Shown here piece by piece: positions 34,428 through 43,700 of a stretch of 64,000 nt of DNA. This DNA comes from Sphingomonas bisphenolicum (GTDB lineage: Bacteria; Pseudomonadota; Alphaproteobacteria; Sphingomonadales; Sphingomonadaceae), in contig NZ_AP018817.1 in the NCBI RefSeq assembly GCF_024349785.1, positions 2,883,501 through 2,947,500 on the forward strand, written 5' to 3'. Each line of letters begins with the position of its first letter. Within the stretch, counting starts at the first letter, position 1. Made by a program: the position numbers and the translations under genes. The notes under the pieces are model-generated. The model saw nothing but the letters and a program-made list of their open reading frames with translations. It had not been told where the DNA came from and made no database searches.

Positions 34428-36572
34428 ATGACAGGATGGCCTATCAATCTGCCTCTTCCATTAATGCAGCCAACTCTTTGGGGCGGGGTCGAATGCACGA
34501 TCAGTCGAACTGGCGATGCCTATCTCGACCAGGCGGTTCTGAGCGGGCACAATAGCCGTGCAGACGATCTCGATCGCTTCGCGGCATTGGGCATCACCGC
34601 TTTGCGCTATCCGCTTTTATGGGAAAGCTTCGCGCGGTCCGCCGACCCTGGTGCGCTCTGGGCCTGGCATGACGAACGGCTGGATCGGCTGCGGCGTCTT
34701 GGCGTGCAGCCGATCATTGGTCTCATTCACCATGGCAGCGGTCCAACCGGCACCGATCTTCTGGCCCCCGATTTTGCATCCGGGCTCGCCGCGCATGCGC
34801 AGGCTGCGGCTATTCGCTATCCATGGGTCCGCGACTGGACGCCCGTCAACGAGCCGCTCACGACGGCGCGCTTTGCCGCACTTTATGGGCATTGGTATCC
34901 TCATGAGCGGGACGAAAGCAGCTTCTGGCTTGCCCTTGTCAACCAGATCGACGCGATCCGATGGGCGATGATGGAAATTCGCGCAATCGTCCCCAATGCC
35001 CGACTGATCCAGACCGAAGATCTGGGACATAGCGACGCCACACCGCAGCGCGGCGCCCAGGCCGCGTTCGACAATAAGCGACGCTGGGCGTCCTGGGACA
35101 TGCTGACAGGCCGCTTCGTGCCAAGCCATAGTCTCTGGGAACATGTTGCAGCCTGCGGTCTGGGCGATCGGCTGCAAGCGATCGCACAGACGCCGTGCCG
35201 GCCTGATATATTGGGGCTCAATCACTATCTGACGAGCGATCGCTTCCTCGATCATCGGCTTGAGCTGTACCCGCCAGCCAGCCATGGCGACAGCGGCGCG
35301 GGGCCGCTCGCCGATGTGGAGGCAGTTCGTGTGGTCGAAGACCCGCCAGGGCTGGCAGGCGCAGCCAGAGCCTGCTGGGACCGCTACGGCATTCCGATAG
35401 CATTTACCGAAATCCACAATGGCTGCACGCGCGAGGAGCAAATGCGATGGCTTTGGGAGGCATGGACAACTGCGAAAGGATTGCGCCGCGAAGGCATCCC
35501 GATCGAAGCTGTCACGGCCTGGAGCCTGCTTGGTGCGCAGGATTGGGACAGCTTGCTCACATCTCCTGCAGGCCATTATGAAAGTGGGGTGTATGATATC
35601 CGGGGAGCCCGCCCCCGAGAAACCGCCCTTGTCCCGCTCATGCGACAGCTTGCTGCTGGCTTGGCCCCTGATCACCCGGTGCTTTCGCGTCGCGGATGGT
35701 GGCGCCGGCATGACCCGCTGCTATCGACGCCTTCGCGGCCGTTGCTCATCACAGGAGCGACCGGGACGCTCGGTCAAGCATTTGCGGGCGCGTGCCACCT
35801 CCGGGGCATAGACTATGTGCTGACCGGGCGGGAGTTGCTGAACCTCAATGATTTTGCATCCATTCATAGCGCATTGGACAATCTTTCTCCCTGGGCGGTC
35901 ATCAACTGCGCAGGCTGGGTGCGTGTCGATGAAGCCGAACAGCGGGCAGAGGACTGTTTAGCAGTTAATGTCAGGGGTAGTGTCGCTTTGGCCAAAGCCT
36001 GCCGCGATCGCGACATTCATTATACCGGTTTTTCCAGCGATCTGGTTTTCGACGGTTTTGCTGGTCGCGCCTATGTCGAGAGCGACGCTCCAGCGCCGCT
36101 GAATGTATATGGGCGCAGCAAGGCTCAAGGCGACGCTGCGCTTGAGGAGATTGGCGGACGGACACTCGTCATCCGAACCGCTGCTTTCTTCTCACCTTAT
36201 GACCGGCAGAATTTTGCGATCCATTGCGTCGATGCCCTGCGCGAAGGCCTGCCGTTCGCGGCGGCCAGCGATATCATCGTTTCGCCCACCTATGTCCCCG
36301 ATCTGGTGCGTGCGACGCTCGATCTTATCATCGACGACGAAACGGGCCTGTGGCATCTCGTGAGCGAAGGCGCCCTTTCCTGGTTCGATTTTGCCAGCGC
36401 GCTCGGAAAAAGGATGGGATTTCCGCTTACCTCGATCGATGCGAGGCCAGCCGATAGCATGGATTGGGTTGCACAGCGTCCGCAGTATGCGCCCCTTACC
36501 AGCGAGCGTGGATTGATCATGCCCGACATAGGATCGGCGATCGACCGGTTCGCCGCGACATTGGGTGTTTGA
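34428..36572 (+). CDS. Fusion of a GH1-like glycosidase and an RmlD-like sugar-nucleotide reductase
   Basis: 714 residues from the ATG at 34428; a GTG at 34404 and an ATG at 34464 are alternatives. Residues 1-~425 resemble family 1 glycosidases, with acid/base WTPVNEP (~residue 141) and nucleophile region FTEIHNG (~327). Residues ~433-714 are a short-chain dehydrogenase of the dTDP-4-dehydrorhamnose reductase type: LLITGATGTLGQAF, FSSDLVFDG and YGRSKAQGD. Hydrolase and reductase halves are both complete by motif. Its divergent partner is a glycosyltransferase-Glf fusion. The joint substrate is unknown; a glycan made or trimmed with a 6-deoxyhexose is possible. Confidence 0.85.
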   Translation: MTGWPINLPLPLMQPTLWGGVECTISRTGDAYLDQAVLSGHNSRADDLDRFAALGITALRYPLLWESFARSADPGALWAWHDERLDRLRRLGVQPIIGLIHHGSGPTGTDLLAPDFASGLAAHAQAAAIRYPWVRDWTPVNEPLTTARFAALYGHWYPHERDESSFWLALVNQIDAIRWAMMEIRAIVPNARLIQTEDLGHSDATPQRGAQAAFDNKRRWASWDMLTGRFVPSHSLWEHVAACGLGDRLQAIAQTPCRPDILGLNHYLTSDRFLDHRLELYPPASHGDSGAGPLADVEAVRVVEDPPGLAGAARACWDRYGIPIAFTEIHNGCTREEQMRWLWEAWTTAKGLRREGIPIEAVTAWSLLGAQDWDSLLTSPAGHYESGVYDIRGARPRETALVPLMRQLAAGLAPDHPVLSRRGWWRRHDPLLSTPSRPLLITGATGTLGQAFAGACHLRGIDYVLTGRELLNLNDFASIHSALDNLSPWAVINCAGWVRVDEAEQRAEDCLAVNVRGSVALAKACRDRDIHYTGFSSDLVFDGFAGRAYVESDAPAPLNVYGRSKAQGDAALEEIGGRTLVIRTAAFFSPYDRQNFAIHCVDALREGLPFAAASDIIVSPTYVPDLVRATLDLIIDDETGLWHLVSEGALSWFDFASALGKRMGFPLTSIDARPADSMDWVAQRPQYAPLTSERGLIMPDIGSAIDRFAATLGV

Positions 36573-36781
36573 AGCGCAGACTTAACCTGCGTCATCACGA
36601 TTTGCCGGACCGGCAAGCAACATGCGCAGAGTTCGTCCGTTTGGTCGATGCGCATTCGCTCTGCTGATGCCGCCATTGGGCACGCCAAGTTCGCCGATCG
36701 CTTTCTGAAAGACAGACTTGGCGTCAAGCCGACACGTGCAGAACGGCTCCCGCCCCTGCTCTCAGAATCAAAGGCCCTCCG

Positions 36782-36976
36782 ATGACAGACGCTATAAACC
36801 CTACGATCGCACAAACGTCGCCAGGCATTGCCAGCGCCGAAGAGGGACTTGTCATTCTTGACGGTCCCGCCGGCGTAGCGGTCACCCTGACCCCAGAGGC
36901 GGCCGTGGGCACTGGAAAAAGTCTGATTGCCGCCGCGGCAGCGGCGATGACCCAATCGCCTGAAGGTCCGGAGTAA
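36782..36976 (+). CDS. Small hypothetical protein, 64 aa
   Basis: A soluble small protein with VILDGPAGVAVTLTPEAAVG followed by an Ala-rich helix. This pattern resembles small orphan proteins I associate with sphingomonads. No Shine-Dalgarno is evident before the ATG. It lies alone between two operons. Function unknown. Confidence 0.5.
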   Translation: MTDAINPTIAQTSPGIASAEEGLVILDGPAGVAVTLTPEAAVGTGKSLIAAAAAAMTQSPEGPE

Positions 36977-37113
36977 AGCCGCACTGGCAGAAATATGCTG
37001 ATCCGATCTTGCGGCCAGCGGCGCGCCAAAGCCTATTATGATCCCGCTTCGGTGAATAGATTTGCTGTGCATCCCACATCTGACGAATTTTGATGGTCAG
37101 GCGGCGCTAATTT

Positions 37114-38037
37114 TTAACGCAACAACAGCCTTTTGCGCGAGAGATCATTGCGTATCGTAGTCGCGGCGACCCCAGCTTCACCCATCGCATGGCTGATCTG
37201 ATCCAGGCCCCTGACTACATCACCTGCGGCATAGAGCCCAGCTACACTTGTACGCTGATGGGCGTCAACGATGATGCAGCCCTCATCGGTAGTCTCTGCG
37301 CCGAGCATCACGGCAAGCTCCGAACAAATGACCGATCCAAGCGCGGGATAAACGGTATCGAAGTAAAATTTATCTCCGGCCACAGGAACGACTATTGTCT
37401 CTCCATCGATTTCCAGAGACGCGGTTGGGCCGTCCTGCGCAATAATGCCTGCCTCGTGGAGCCGTGCCTGCTCCACTATGCTCAAATCATGGCCGCCATC
37501 CGCGGCGATTAGGGTGACGTCTTTTGAATACATGCGCAGGAACAGGGCCTCATTATGACCGTGAGCCTGCGAACCGATAACTCCGATACGCCTGTCGGTG
37601 ACCTCGTAGCCATCGCAGATCGGGCAATAGCGAAGCAACCCGCGCGCGAGCGCTTCATCATGAACTTCCGGCGCCATATCGGGCGGATTGTTTACGACGC
37701 CGGTAGCAAGGAGGATGCTATGCGTACGCAACGTCTCGTCGCCGATGCGAGCTACAAAAAGATCCCCTTCCCGCTCAATCGTCTCCACTAGCCCCGAACG
37801 TACCGTCGCGCCAAACTCGGCTACCTGCTGGCGCATGAGGCGCAACAACTCTTTGCCGGAAATACCCCCAGGATAGCCTGCATGATTGCGTGTACGCGGG
37901 ATGAGCGACGCTCGACTATTACCGGCGTCGACGATCTCGACGCGCAAATGGAAACGCGCAAGGTAGAGCGCCGCGGTGAGACCGGCAGGTCCAGCACCGA
38001 TCACCAGGCAATCAAAGATATTGGTGTGGGCGGACAT
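37114..38037 (-). CDS. Thioredoxin-reductase-like FAD/NAD(P) oxidoreductase
   Basis: 307 residues with the TrxR layout: FAD motif [27 protein letters not shown], redox-active CPICDGYE (near residue 140), NAD(P) motif [18 protein letters not shown], where the usual GxGxxA is altered, and the FAD-binding [20 protein letters not shown]. It is the last gene of the minus-strand operon with CinA and the HWE kinase. Partner thioredoxin is unknown. The altered NAD(P) motif suggests a TrxR-like paralogue rather than housekeeping TrxB. Confidence 0.88.
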   Translation of the reverse strand: MSAHTNIFDCLVIGAGPAGLTAALYLARFHLRVEIVDAGNSRASLIPRTRNHAGYPGGISGKELLRLMRQQVAEFGATVRSGLVETIEREGDLFVARIGDETLRTHSILLATGVVNNPPDMAPEVHDEALARGLLRYCPICDGYEVTDRRIGVIGSQAHGHNEALFLRMYSKDVTLIAADGGHDLSIVEQARLHEAGIIAQDGPTASLEIDGETIVVPVAGDKFYFDTVYPALGSVICSELAVMLGAETTDEGCIIVDAHQRTSVAGLYAAGDVVRGLDQISHAMGEAGVAATTIRNDLSRKRLLLR

Positions 38038-38106
38038 TGGTCAGGCTCCATTGCGCGGCCGATCTCAAGTGCGTGGCAGGCATCGTCTGCCAGTGGGGTC
38101 GCAAGA

Positions 38107-38430
38107 TCATTGCGACAAATATTGACGATTTGCCCATCCGCGCCGTCGATCCGCGCGGAAGTCCGGCACCCGCCGGAAAGATGTCAATGAGGCAGCCACC
38201 GGCATGTCAGCGATATAACCAATGGAGTCCATCTGTGCCGCAAATCCCCCCGATGTCGACCGCATCGCCTTTGCGCAAAAAAGGGCGGGGTCGCCGGGCA
38301 GAAGGGCAACAGGCGCCCCCGATACCGCTTCAGCCTCTTGGTCGTCGTCCGCCAAATAGAGAAAGTCACCTACACGAAAACCCGCAGGAAGCACGAGCAC
38401 GGGATCTCCAGGTCCGCGAGAAATACTCAC
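38107..38430 (-). CDS. Hypothetical protein coupled to cinA, 107 aa
   Basis: A GTG start overlaps the cinA stop (GTGA at 38430-38427), giving MSISRGPGDPVLVLPAGFRV and GDFLYLADDDQEAEAV, a central ALFCAKAM segment and a basic tail. No membrane segment or known domain. The four-base overlap and same strand argue that it is a translated part of the operon. Function unknown. Confidence 0.45.
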   Translation of the reverse strand: MSISRGPGDPVLVLPAGFRVGDFLYLADDDQEAEAVSGAPVALLPGDPALFCAKAMRSTSGGFAAQMDSIGYIADMPVAASLTSFRRVPDFRADRRRGWANRQYLSQ

Positions 38431-39044
38431 GGAACGTGGTTCCCGCCGGTCTCGGCAGATGCTGCAGGCCAATCTCCTTCGGCAGGAAGCGGCACGCAGT
38501 TTCGTGCAACGGCTCGGCGCATCATCTCCAGCGCCGTCCGTAAAGAACTGATCCGCGCTGCGCCACGGCCGATGTCGCCGAGATGTCTCTCCGCATGAAC
38601 CGATTGCCCGCCGCGACAGGCGGTTGCAAAATGAACCAGGCCGGCCTCCTCACCTTCAGGCGCTGCGCTGGCATAGCCGGTGATCGCTATGGCGATGTCC
38701 GCTAGAGAATGGGAGAGCGCTCCCTCGGCCATGGCGATGGCGACGTCCTGGCTGACAGCGCCGCATTCATCAATTTGATGATGGCGGACGCCGAGCAGTT
38801 CGCATTTGGCCTCATCGCTATATACAATGAAACCGCGATCAAAAGCGTGACTCGCGCCTTCGATATCGGTGAGTAGAGACGCCAGGAGTCCGCCGGTACA
38901 GCTTTCTGCTGTCGTCAGCTTCAGACCGAGGCGGCATGCTTCTGCAAGAACGTCGGCGGCCGCCTTCTCGATATCGTCGGGCAAGATTGGCGACAGCGTC
39001 TCTGCATCTTGACCATCCGGCCGCCCCACATCAATATCAGTCAT
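38427..39044 (-). CDS. CinA-family protein (nicotinamide-nucleotide amidohydrolase domain)
   Basis: 205 residues containing only the C-terminal CinA/PncC domain: LKLTTAESCTGGLLASLLTD, FDRGFIVYSDEAKCELLGV, GAVSQDVAIAMAEGAL and AITGYASAAPEGEEAGLVHF. This domain deamidates NMN in pyridine-nucleotide salvage. The start MTDIDVG overlaps the previous stop by eight bases, and AAG-rich sequence precedes it. Compared with stand-alone PncC it has extra N- and C-terminal tails. Confidence 0.85.
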   Translation of the reverse strand: MTDIDVGRPDGQDAETLSPILPDDIEKAAADVLAEACRLGLKLTTAESCTGGLLASLLTDIEGASHAFDRGFIVYSDEAKCELLGVRHHQIDECGAVSQDVAIAMAEGALSHSLADIAIAITGYASAAPEGEEAGLVHFATACRGGQSVHAERHLGDIGRGAARISSLRTALEMMRRAVARNCVPLPAEGDWPAASAETGGNHVP

Positions 39045-39306
39045 TCTTGCGCTCAAGCTCTCGGCTGGCGCGACCCACGGCGTCCTGAGCGGCTCGGCTA
39101 TCATCCTGCTCGCCCTTGCGCGTCATGGCGGCAGGATCATAATTCGAAGGGATTGCCCCGCCGCTGATCGGATCACGGTCGGGTTCGCGGTCAAGAGTGT
39201 CGCTTGGTTGGCGCGCTGCGCCTTCAGGCTGGTTCTCCGTCGATAGATTGGGATTGCGCGTTCGTCGGGTCGGCATATCCCTTTTTGTACGATGGGCATT
39301 TGTCAT
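39037..39306 (-). CDS. Small charged disordered protein, 89 aa
   Basis: A highly hydrophilic protein rich in Arg, Asp, Glu and Pro (TRRTRNPNLSTENQPEGAAR, DREPDRDPISGG) and probably disordered. It lies between the Crp/Fnr gene and cinA on the same strand and overlaps cinA by eight bases. Small hydrophilic proteins of this type recur in this window's stress block. Function unknown. Confidence 0.6.
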   Translation of the reverse strand: MTNAHRTKRDMPTRRTRNPNLSTENQPEGAARQPSDTLDREPDRDPISGGAIPSNYDPAAMTRKGEQDDSRAAQDAVGRASRELERKND

Positions 39307-39320
39307 GATGCACTCCTGCT

Positions 39321-40097
39321 TCAGGGCGTCGGGGATTCCGCACGCTCATGTCCATTCGAATGCGACGAACGGTCACCGCGATAGAAGGAGGACGCGCGCA
39401 ACCGTTGATGGCCGCATTTGCGACGCAATGTGCTCCAGCCATGAAGTTCAATCATCCCGCCCTTCCATGTCAGCATTCCTGCTTGGCGTGCCGACTGGAG
39501 CACGCGGTTCACATGGACAGGCGTAAGGCCAACCGCATCTGCTAACATTTCCTGCGTGACGGGAATGGCAAATTTTCCAGCTTGTGCAAGGCCGGCCATC
39601 TCATGACGCTCCAGCAATTCAAGGAGGACATCCGCGACCCTCTCCTGGGCAGTAAGCCGACCAAGCCGCGACACCTGCCCGTAAAGAAAGGATTTTTCTA
39701 TATATCGGCTGGTCGTGTAGGCTGCAGCCAAGCTTGGAGAGACGTCGGGGTCGGGACCATCACAAATAACAAGGTCCGTAACTGCGGTAAGATTGGCCAC
39801 AGCCAATTGATCTGCCGCCTGCGTAAAGATGAGATCGCCAGGTAAAAGAAAATTGATGATCTGACGCCGCCCGTCTTCCATCACGCGCGTGCGGGCTGCC
39901 CACCCGTTCAAAATGAGCGTAACGCGCGGTGCGACCTCTCCTTCAGTCTGAAATTCAGTTCTCGCTGAAACCGTCCTTGCCCTGGCCACAGCTGCATTCA
40001 GGGCGGACATGGCGGTTTGGTCAAGGGGGGCGAGCGCATTCAACCGCACGAAAGCGCCGTGTATGATGTCGCTTGCTGCAGGTGCGGCGCCGTTCAT
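39321..40097 (-). CDS. Crp/Fnr-family transcription regulator
   Basis: 258 residues. A cyclic-nucleotide-binding-like domain (residues ~15-135, with VMEDGRRQIINFLLPGDLIF) and a Crp-type HTH (~150-225: GRLTAQERVADVLLELLERH, VTQEMLADAVGLTPVHVNRV). No Fnr-type N-terminal Cys cluster is present, so an oxygen-sensing FeS centre is unlikely. The C-terminal ~30 residues are a basic Ser/Arg-rich extension. It is coupled by ATGA to the upstream receiver gene. Confidence 0.88.
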   Translation of the reverse strand: MNGAAPAASDIIHGAFVRLNALAPLDQTAMSALNAAVARARTVSARTEFQTEGEVAPRVTLILNGWAARTRVMEDGRRQIINFLLPGDLIFTQAADQLAVANLTAVTDLVICDGPDPDVSPSLAAAYTTSRYIEKSFLYGQVSRLGRLTAQERVADVLLELLERHEMAGLAQAGKFAIPVTQEMLADAVGLTPVHVNRVLQSARQAGMLTWKGGMIELHGWSTLRRKCGHQRLRASSFYRGDRSSHSNGHERAESPTP

Positions 40098-40468
40098 GCG
40101 CCCCTCCTCTCAAGCAGGCCCTCAATTATCTGGACGACCTGCGTCACGCAGAAAGGTTTCGAGATACGCGGTATGTTCCGATATTCTTCCGGCATCGACC
40201 AACCATCATAGCCGGTCAGAAATATGTACGGCGTATTGCGGTCCGCGAGACTGTCCGCCAGTGGATAGGAGTTGCTACCGGCTAGATTGACGTCCAGAAT
40301 TGCAACGTCCAAGTTTCCACTCTCTGCCAGACGCAAGCCGCCGACCAAGTCGCCAACCGGGCCGATGATGTGAGCGCCCTCGGCCGCAAGAGCCTTCTTT
40401 AAGTCGGACGCGATGAAATATTCGTCCTCGACGATCAGGATATTTTTGTTTTCCAACACGTCCTTCAT
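40094..40468 (-). CDS. Single-domain response regulator receiver
   Basis: 124 residues, only a receiver domain. The acidic pair in ILIVEDEYF, the phospho-acceptor Asp in VAILDVNL (near residue 56), Thr in IFLTGYDG and Lys in ISKPF are all present. There is no output domain, so it is a relay or inhibitor like the FixT/Sma0114-type partners of HWE kinases. Overlaps of four bases with the kinase gene and the Crp/Fnr gene tie the three together. Confidence 0.88.
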   Translation of the reverse strand: MKDVLENKNILIVEDEYFIASDLKKALAAEGAHIIGPVGDLVGGLRLAESGNLDVAILDVNLAGSNSYPLADSLADRNTPYIFLTGYDGWSMPEEYRNIPRISKPFCVTQVVQIIEGLLERRGA

Positions 40469-41619
40469 GACAGGTGCTCCGATAAAGGCTGCTTCCTTCG
40501 GTTCCCGTCAGGTAAAGGCACGATGATCGAACATTGGACGCCTCCTGGGAGGAATTCGAGGCGGGCTGATCCACCTAACCGATAGGGAATGGCCTCCTCG
40601 ATCAGTTCACGTCCAAAGCCTTCATGGCGGGGCGCCATATCTATGGCCGGCACCCCTTCCTCCCTCCAAAGAAAAGACAGTATTGGCGCTGCGTGACCGT
40701 TGCGTTCGATCTGCCACGTCACCGACAGCTTTCCAGTCTCGACCTTGAACGCTCCATATTTAACGGCATTTGTCGTCAGTTCATGGATTGCCAGGCCCAT
40801 GGTCTCGAACATATCGGACGGTAGTCGCACATCCGGGCCGTTGATCTCGAGATTGGGTCCTTCCTGAACGCCGACGCTGACCAGCTCGTCGCGTAGGAGG
40901 TTCTCGAAATCGGCGGTTCCGTCCGCGCTCTGCGTGACGATCACCTGCACGCGGGCCAGCGCGTCGAGCCGACCTCTGAAATGATCGGCGATCTCCTCAA
41001 AAGCTGTTCCGGTCTCGACGCTTCGCGAGAATATCGATCGCACGACCGTAAGAATGTTACGCACACGGTGCTGTAATTCGGCCACCACCAGATTGAGTTG
41101 CTTGCCGCGCTCTTCCAGCGCCGCTTCGGCTAGCATGCGTCGGGTCGTATCGACGATCGTGACCAGAACACCGGCTACGGAACCGTCCGCCTCTATAATC
41201 GGGCTGTAGGTCAGGCTGAGCCAAATGTTCTGTCGAACGCCATGGCGAACCAAAGGATACAGGCCGTTTTCGATCGTGACGGTTTCGCCCGCAAAGACGC
41301 GCCCATAAATCAACTCGTTGATGTGCCAGACTTCCGGCCAGCAAATCTGATTGGATATGCCAAGGCCTGAAGGGTGCTTATCGACCATGAGGTCAGCGTA
41401 ACCATCATTGTAAATCTGAAGCAGATCCCGGCCCCATAAAATGATCATGGGAAAGCCATGGCTGAGCAACATTTCTACCGTTGAACGCAAGAGCGCAGGC
41501 CAATGACCAGCGGGCCCAAGACTGGTCTCGGACCAGTCGCGTTCGCGTATATATCTCGCCATGTCTGCCCTAGAAAATGGCCAGTTTTCATTTGCCGCAG
41601 TTGCCATGCCTCGTCCCAT
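40465..41619 (-). CDS. PAS-containing HWE-family sensor histidine kinase
   Basis: 384 residues from 41619; an ATG at 41607 is also possible. A PAS domain (residues ~25-175, with FPMIILWGRDLLQIYNDGYA and VTIVDTTRRMLAE) precedes the HWE kinase core: phospho-acceptor His in LVVAELQHRVRNILTVVRSI, the N-box IHELTTNAVKYGA, and the hallmark WREEGVP (WxE motif) with GFGRELIEE. No membrane segments, so a cytoplasmic sensor. HWE kinases feed the alphaproteobacterial general stress response; the downstream receiver is its likely partner. Confidence 0.88.
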   Translation of the reverse strand: MGRGMATAANENWPFSRADMARYIRERDWSETSLGPAGHWPALLRSTVEMLLSHGFPMIILWGRDLLQIYNDGYADLMVDKHPSGLGISNQICWPEVWHINELIYGRVFAGETVTIENGLYPLVRHGVRQNIWLSLTYSPIIEADGSVAGVLVTIVDTTRRMLAEAALEERGKQLNLVVAELQHRVRNILTVVRSIFSRSVETGTAFEEIADHFRGRLDALARVQVIVTQSADGTADFENLLRDELVSVGVQEGPNLEINGPDVRLPSDMFETMGLAIHELTTNAVKYGAFKVETGKLSVTWQIERNGHAAPILSFLWREEGVPAIDMAPRHEGFGRELIEEAIPYRLGGSARLEFLPGGVQCSIIVPLPDGNRRKQPLSEHLS

Positions 41620-41759
41620 TCGAGCGTACGCCCTGTACAACGCATCATGTTGCCTAAACGGCGCGGATATTTGCAAAAAGGCTGCGTCCCACCGGCTGGA
41701 AGGTTCTTCCCTGACGAAGGAACGCCGGCCTGACCCAGCGACGAGGTGCCTGTTCGCCC

Positions 41760-42182
41760 TCATGGCTTGGACTGCGCGTCCTCATTGTCGAACTGATGCG
41801 GCTTGGCATGACCATGTCCGCGCAGATAGCGCGCATCGATATCGGCGATTAGCTGTTCCGCGTCCTCTCCCGCTTTGAAGCGGATAAGCGCATCGATCTT
41901 TGCCTCGAGGCGATCGTCATTCTCCTTCGACGCCGGCGAGCCCACATAAAGAAAATAGGCCAGCCCCACCACCTGCCAGAGAAGCTGGAGAAATTCGGAC
42001 TGCCAGTTTTCGAATGTGTCTCGTCCCATTTCAACCAGATAGGGTGATAATGCGACTTGCTCACCATGGCTCTGGGCGTCGTTCACATAGGCATACCAGC
42101 CGAATATCCAGTGACCGGCGATCGACAGCGCGAAGAAGGCAATGGTGATCCACGCATAGGCATATTTCTTTCCAAAGCTCAT
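41760..42182 (-). CDS. DUF6766-type membrane protein
   Basis: 140 residues. Two membrane helices (AYAWITIAFFALSIAGHWIF and FLQLLWQVVGLAYFLYVGSP) are joined by a polar loop with NDAQSHGEQV and RDTFENWQSEF. A C-terminal cytoplasmic tail carries ENDDRLEAKIDALIRFKAGE. I assign DUF6766 by recall of that pattern. The family is unstudied. It heads the minus-strand operon and lies 140 bases before the kinase. Confidence 0.75.
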   Translation of the reverse strand: MSFGKKYAYAWITIAFFALSIAGHWIFGWYAYVNDAQSHGEQVALSPYLVEMGRDTFENWQSEFLQLLWQVVGLAYFLYVGSPASKENDDRLEAKIDALIRFKAGEDAEQLIADIDARYLRGHGHAKPHQFDNEDAQSKP

Positions 42183-42443
42183 CTCGGATCCGTTTCGTCG
42201 GTTGGCGGAACGTAAGTTCCCTATCCATTTCCCCCTTACAGGAACGTCTGCAGCGCTGTTCGACGATCGCGAAAGCTACATAAAGCTGATCCATGTGAAT
42301 CTTGGTCCCGGAGTTGCGTACTCCGCGCAGATCAGGCCTCAATGTGACGGACCGTTCGTTAAACTGGGTTATCTAGCACGCGCTTTTGCCGGACACGTTT
42401 TCATGGTCGCGTGCTTTCTCTCGCAAGCGATCAAGGAGCCGTC

Positions 42444-42671
42444 ATGAGTTTTCGAAAGAACCGGGCACAATTGCTGGTTGGCGTGTCGATCATGGCGACC
42501 GGCCTATTGCTGGCACTCGTGATCCTCATTTCGCAGGTGGTCGGGATGCTTCCAACCCCAGCTCTTGTCATTGTCGCATTGGCATTGGGGAGCGTTGCAG
42601 GACCCTTAATTGCTCTGCTTTCTTCAGTCCGCCACGTGCCAGACAAGAGCGGTCCCACTCAGGCGCTCTGA
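42444..42671 (+). CDS. Small membrane protein, 75 aa
   Basis: Two hydrophobic helices (AQLLVGVSIMATGLLLALVI and ALVIVALALGSVAGPLIALL) with short polar ends. AAGGAG six bases before the ATG supports the start. It directly precedes the Mn catalase gene on the same strand with a 49-base gap, so it may be co-transcribed. Function unknown. Confidence 0.6.
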   Translation: MSFRKNRAQLLVGVSIMATGLLLALVILISQVVGMLPTPALVIVALALGSVAGPLIALLSSVRHVPDKSGPTQAL

Positions 42672-42720
42672 AACGAAATATCCCAATTGCCTTCCCCCCG
42701 TCTCACAGGAGAGCCCTACC

Positions 42721-43677
42721 ATGTTCATGCATAATAAAAGGCTGCAATATACCGTACGGGTTGCCGAGCCCAATCCTGCACTGGCGTCGCTGCTGCTCGA
42801 ACAATTTGGCGGGCCAGATGGCGAACTTGCAGCAGCCATGCGCTATTTCACGCAAGGTCTGGCCGAGGACGATCCCGGCCGAAAGGACATGCTGCTCGAT
42901 ATCGCCACAGAGGAACTGAGCCACCTCGAGGTGATCGGATCGATTGTCGCCATGCTGAACAAGGGCGCCAAGAGCAATCTCTCAGAAGCCTCGATGGAAG
43001 AAGCCGACCTCTACCTTTCGCTCAACGCAGGCGGCAACAGCCACACCCAATCGCTTCTTTATGGCGGCGGCCCCTCGCTTACCAACAGTTCAGGCGTGCC
43101 CTGGACGGCGGCCTATATCGACAGCAGAGGCGATCCCACATGCGACCTGCGCTCCAATATTGCAGCCGAAAGCCGTGCAAAGATCGTCTATGAGCGGCTA
43201 ATCAATATTTCCGACGATCCGGGAATCAAGGACGCGCTGGGCTTCCTGATGACGCGCGAGATCGCGCATCAGAAAAGCTTCGAGAAAGCGCTCTATTCGA
43301 TCAAGGACAATTTTCCGCCCGGAAAGCTGCCGGGCCTCACCCCTTACGCCAGCCTCTATGTCAACGCGTCGCAGGGCGAAGGGGACACAAGTGGTCCGTG
43401 GAATGACGGCGAGCAGTGGGATCGCCTCGAGGATGTTGAGGGCAATATTCCACTGGATGGTGGTGACGGGCAAGCGTCCGTCTCCCTGGGCGACCAGCAG
43501 ATGGCCGACTATGCCGCCATGACCGGACGTCTCCAAAGTGACCCTACGCTAAGTCCCGTCACCGGAGCCGACCTGGGTGCAGGACCAGGTGCCGGCAAGC
43601 TCAGCGACGAGGATCTCGGCGGCGCGGCGGACATGGCCGATGCGAAAGCGCAGGCCCAGGCCAAAAGCCCGCTCTGA
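42721..43677 (+). CDS. Manganese catalase
   Basis: 318 residues. Di-Mn ligand helices are visible: LAAAMRYFTQGL, DIATEELSHLEVIGSIVAML, NIAAESRAKIVYERLI and MTREIAHQKSFEKALY, supplying the Glu and His pairs of the family. The enzyme dismutates hydrogen peroxide without heme. The C-terminal ~60 residues (ADLGAGPGAGKLSDEDLGGA) are a low-complexity tail. AGGAG lies upstream. DUF892 and ZIP transporter genes follow in the same direction. Confidence 0.92.
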   Translation: MFMHNKRLQYTVRVAEPNPALASLLLEQFGGPDGELAAAMRYFTQGLAEDDPGRKDMLLDIATEELSHLEVIGSIVAMLNKGAKSNLSEASMEEADLYLSLNAGGNSHTQSLLYGGGPSLTNSSGVPWTAAYIDSRGDPTCDLRSNIAAESRAKIVYERLINISDDPGIKDALGFLMTREIAHQKSFEKALYSIKDNFPPGKLPGLTPYASLYVNASQGEGDTSGPWNDGEQWDRLEDVEGNIPLDGGDGQASVSLGDQQMADYAAMTGRLQSDPTLSPVTGADLGAGPGAGKLSDEDLGGAADMADAKAQAQAKSPL

Positions 43678-43700
43678 TCCATCTTCGAGGAGGAAAGCAC

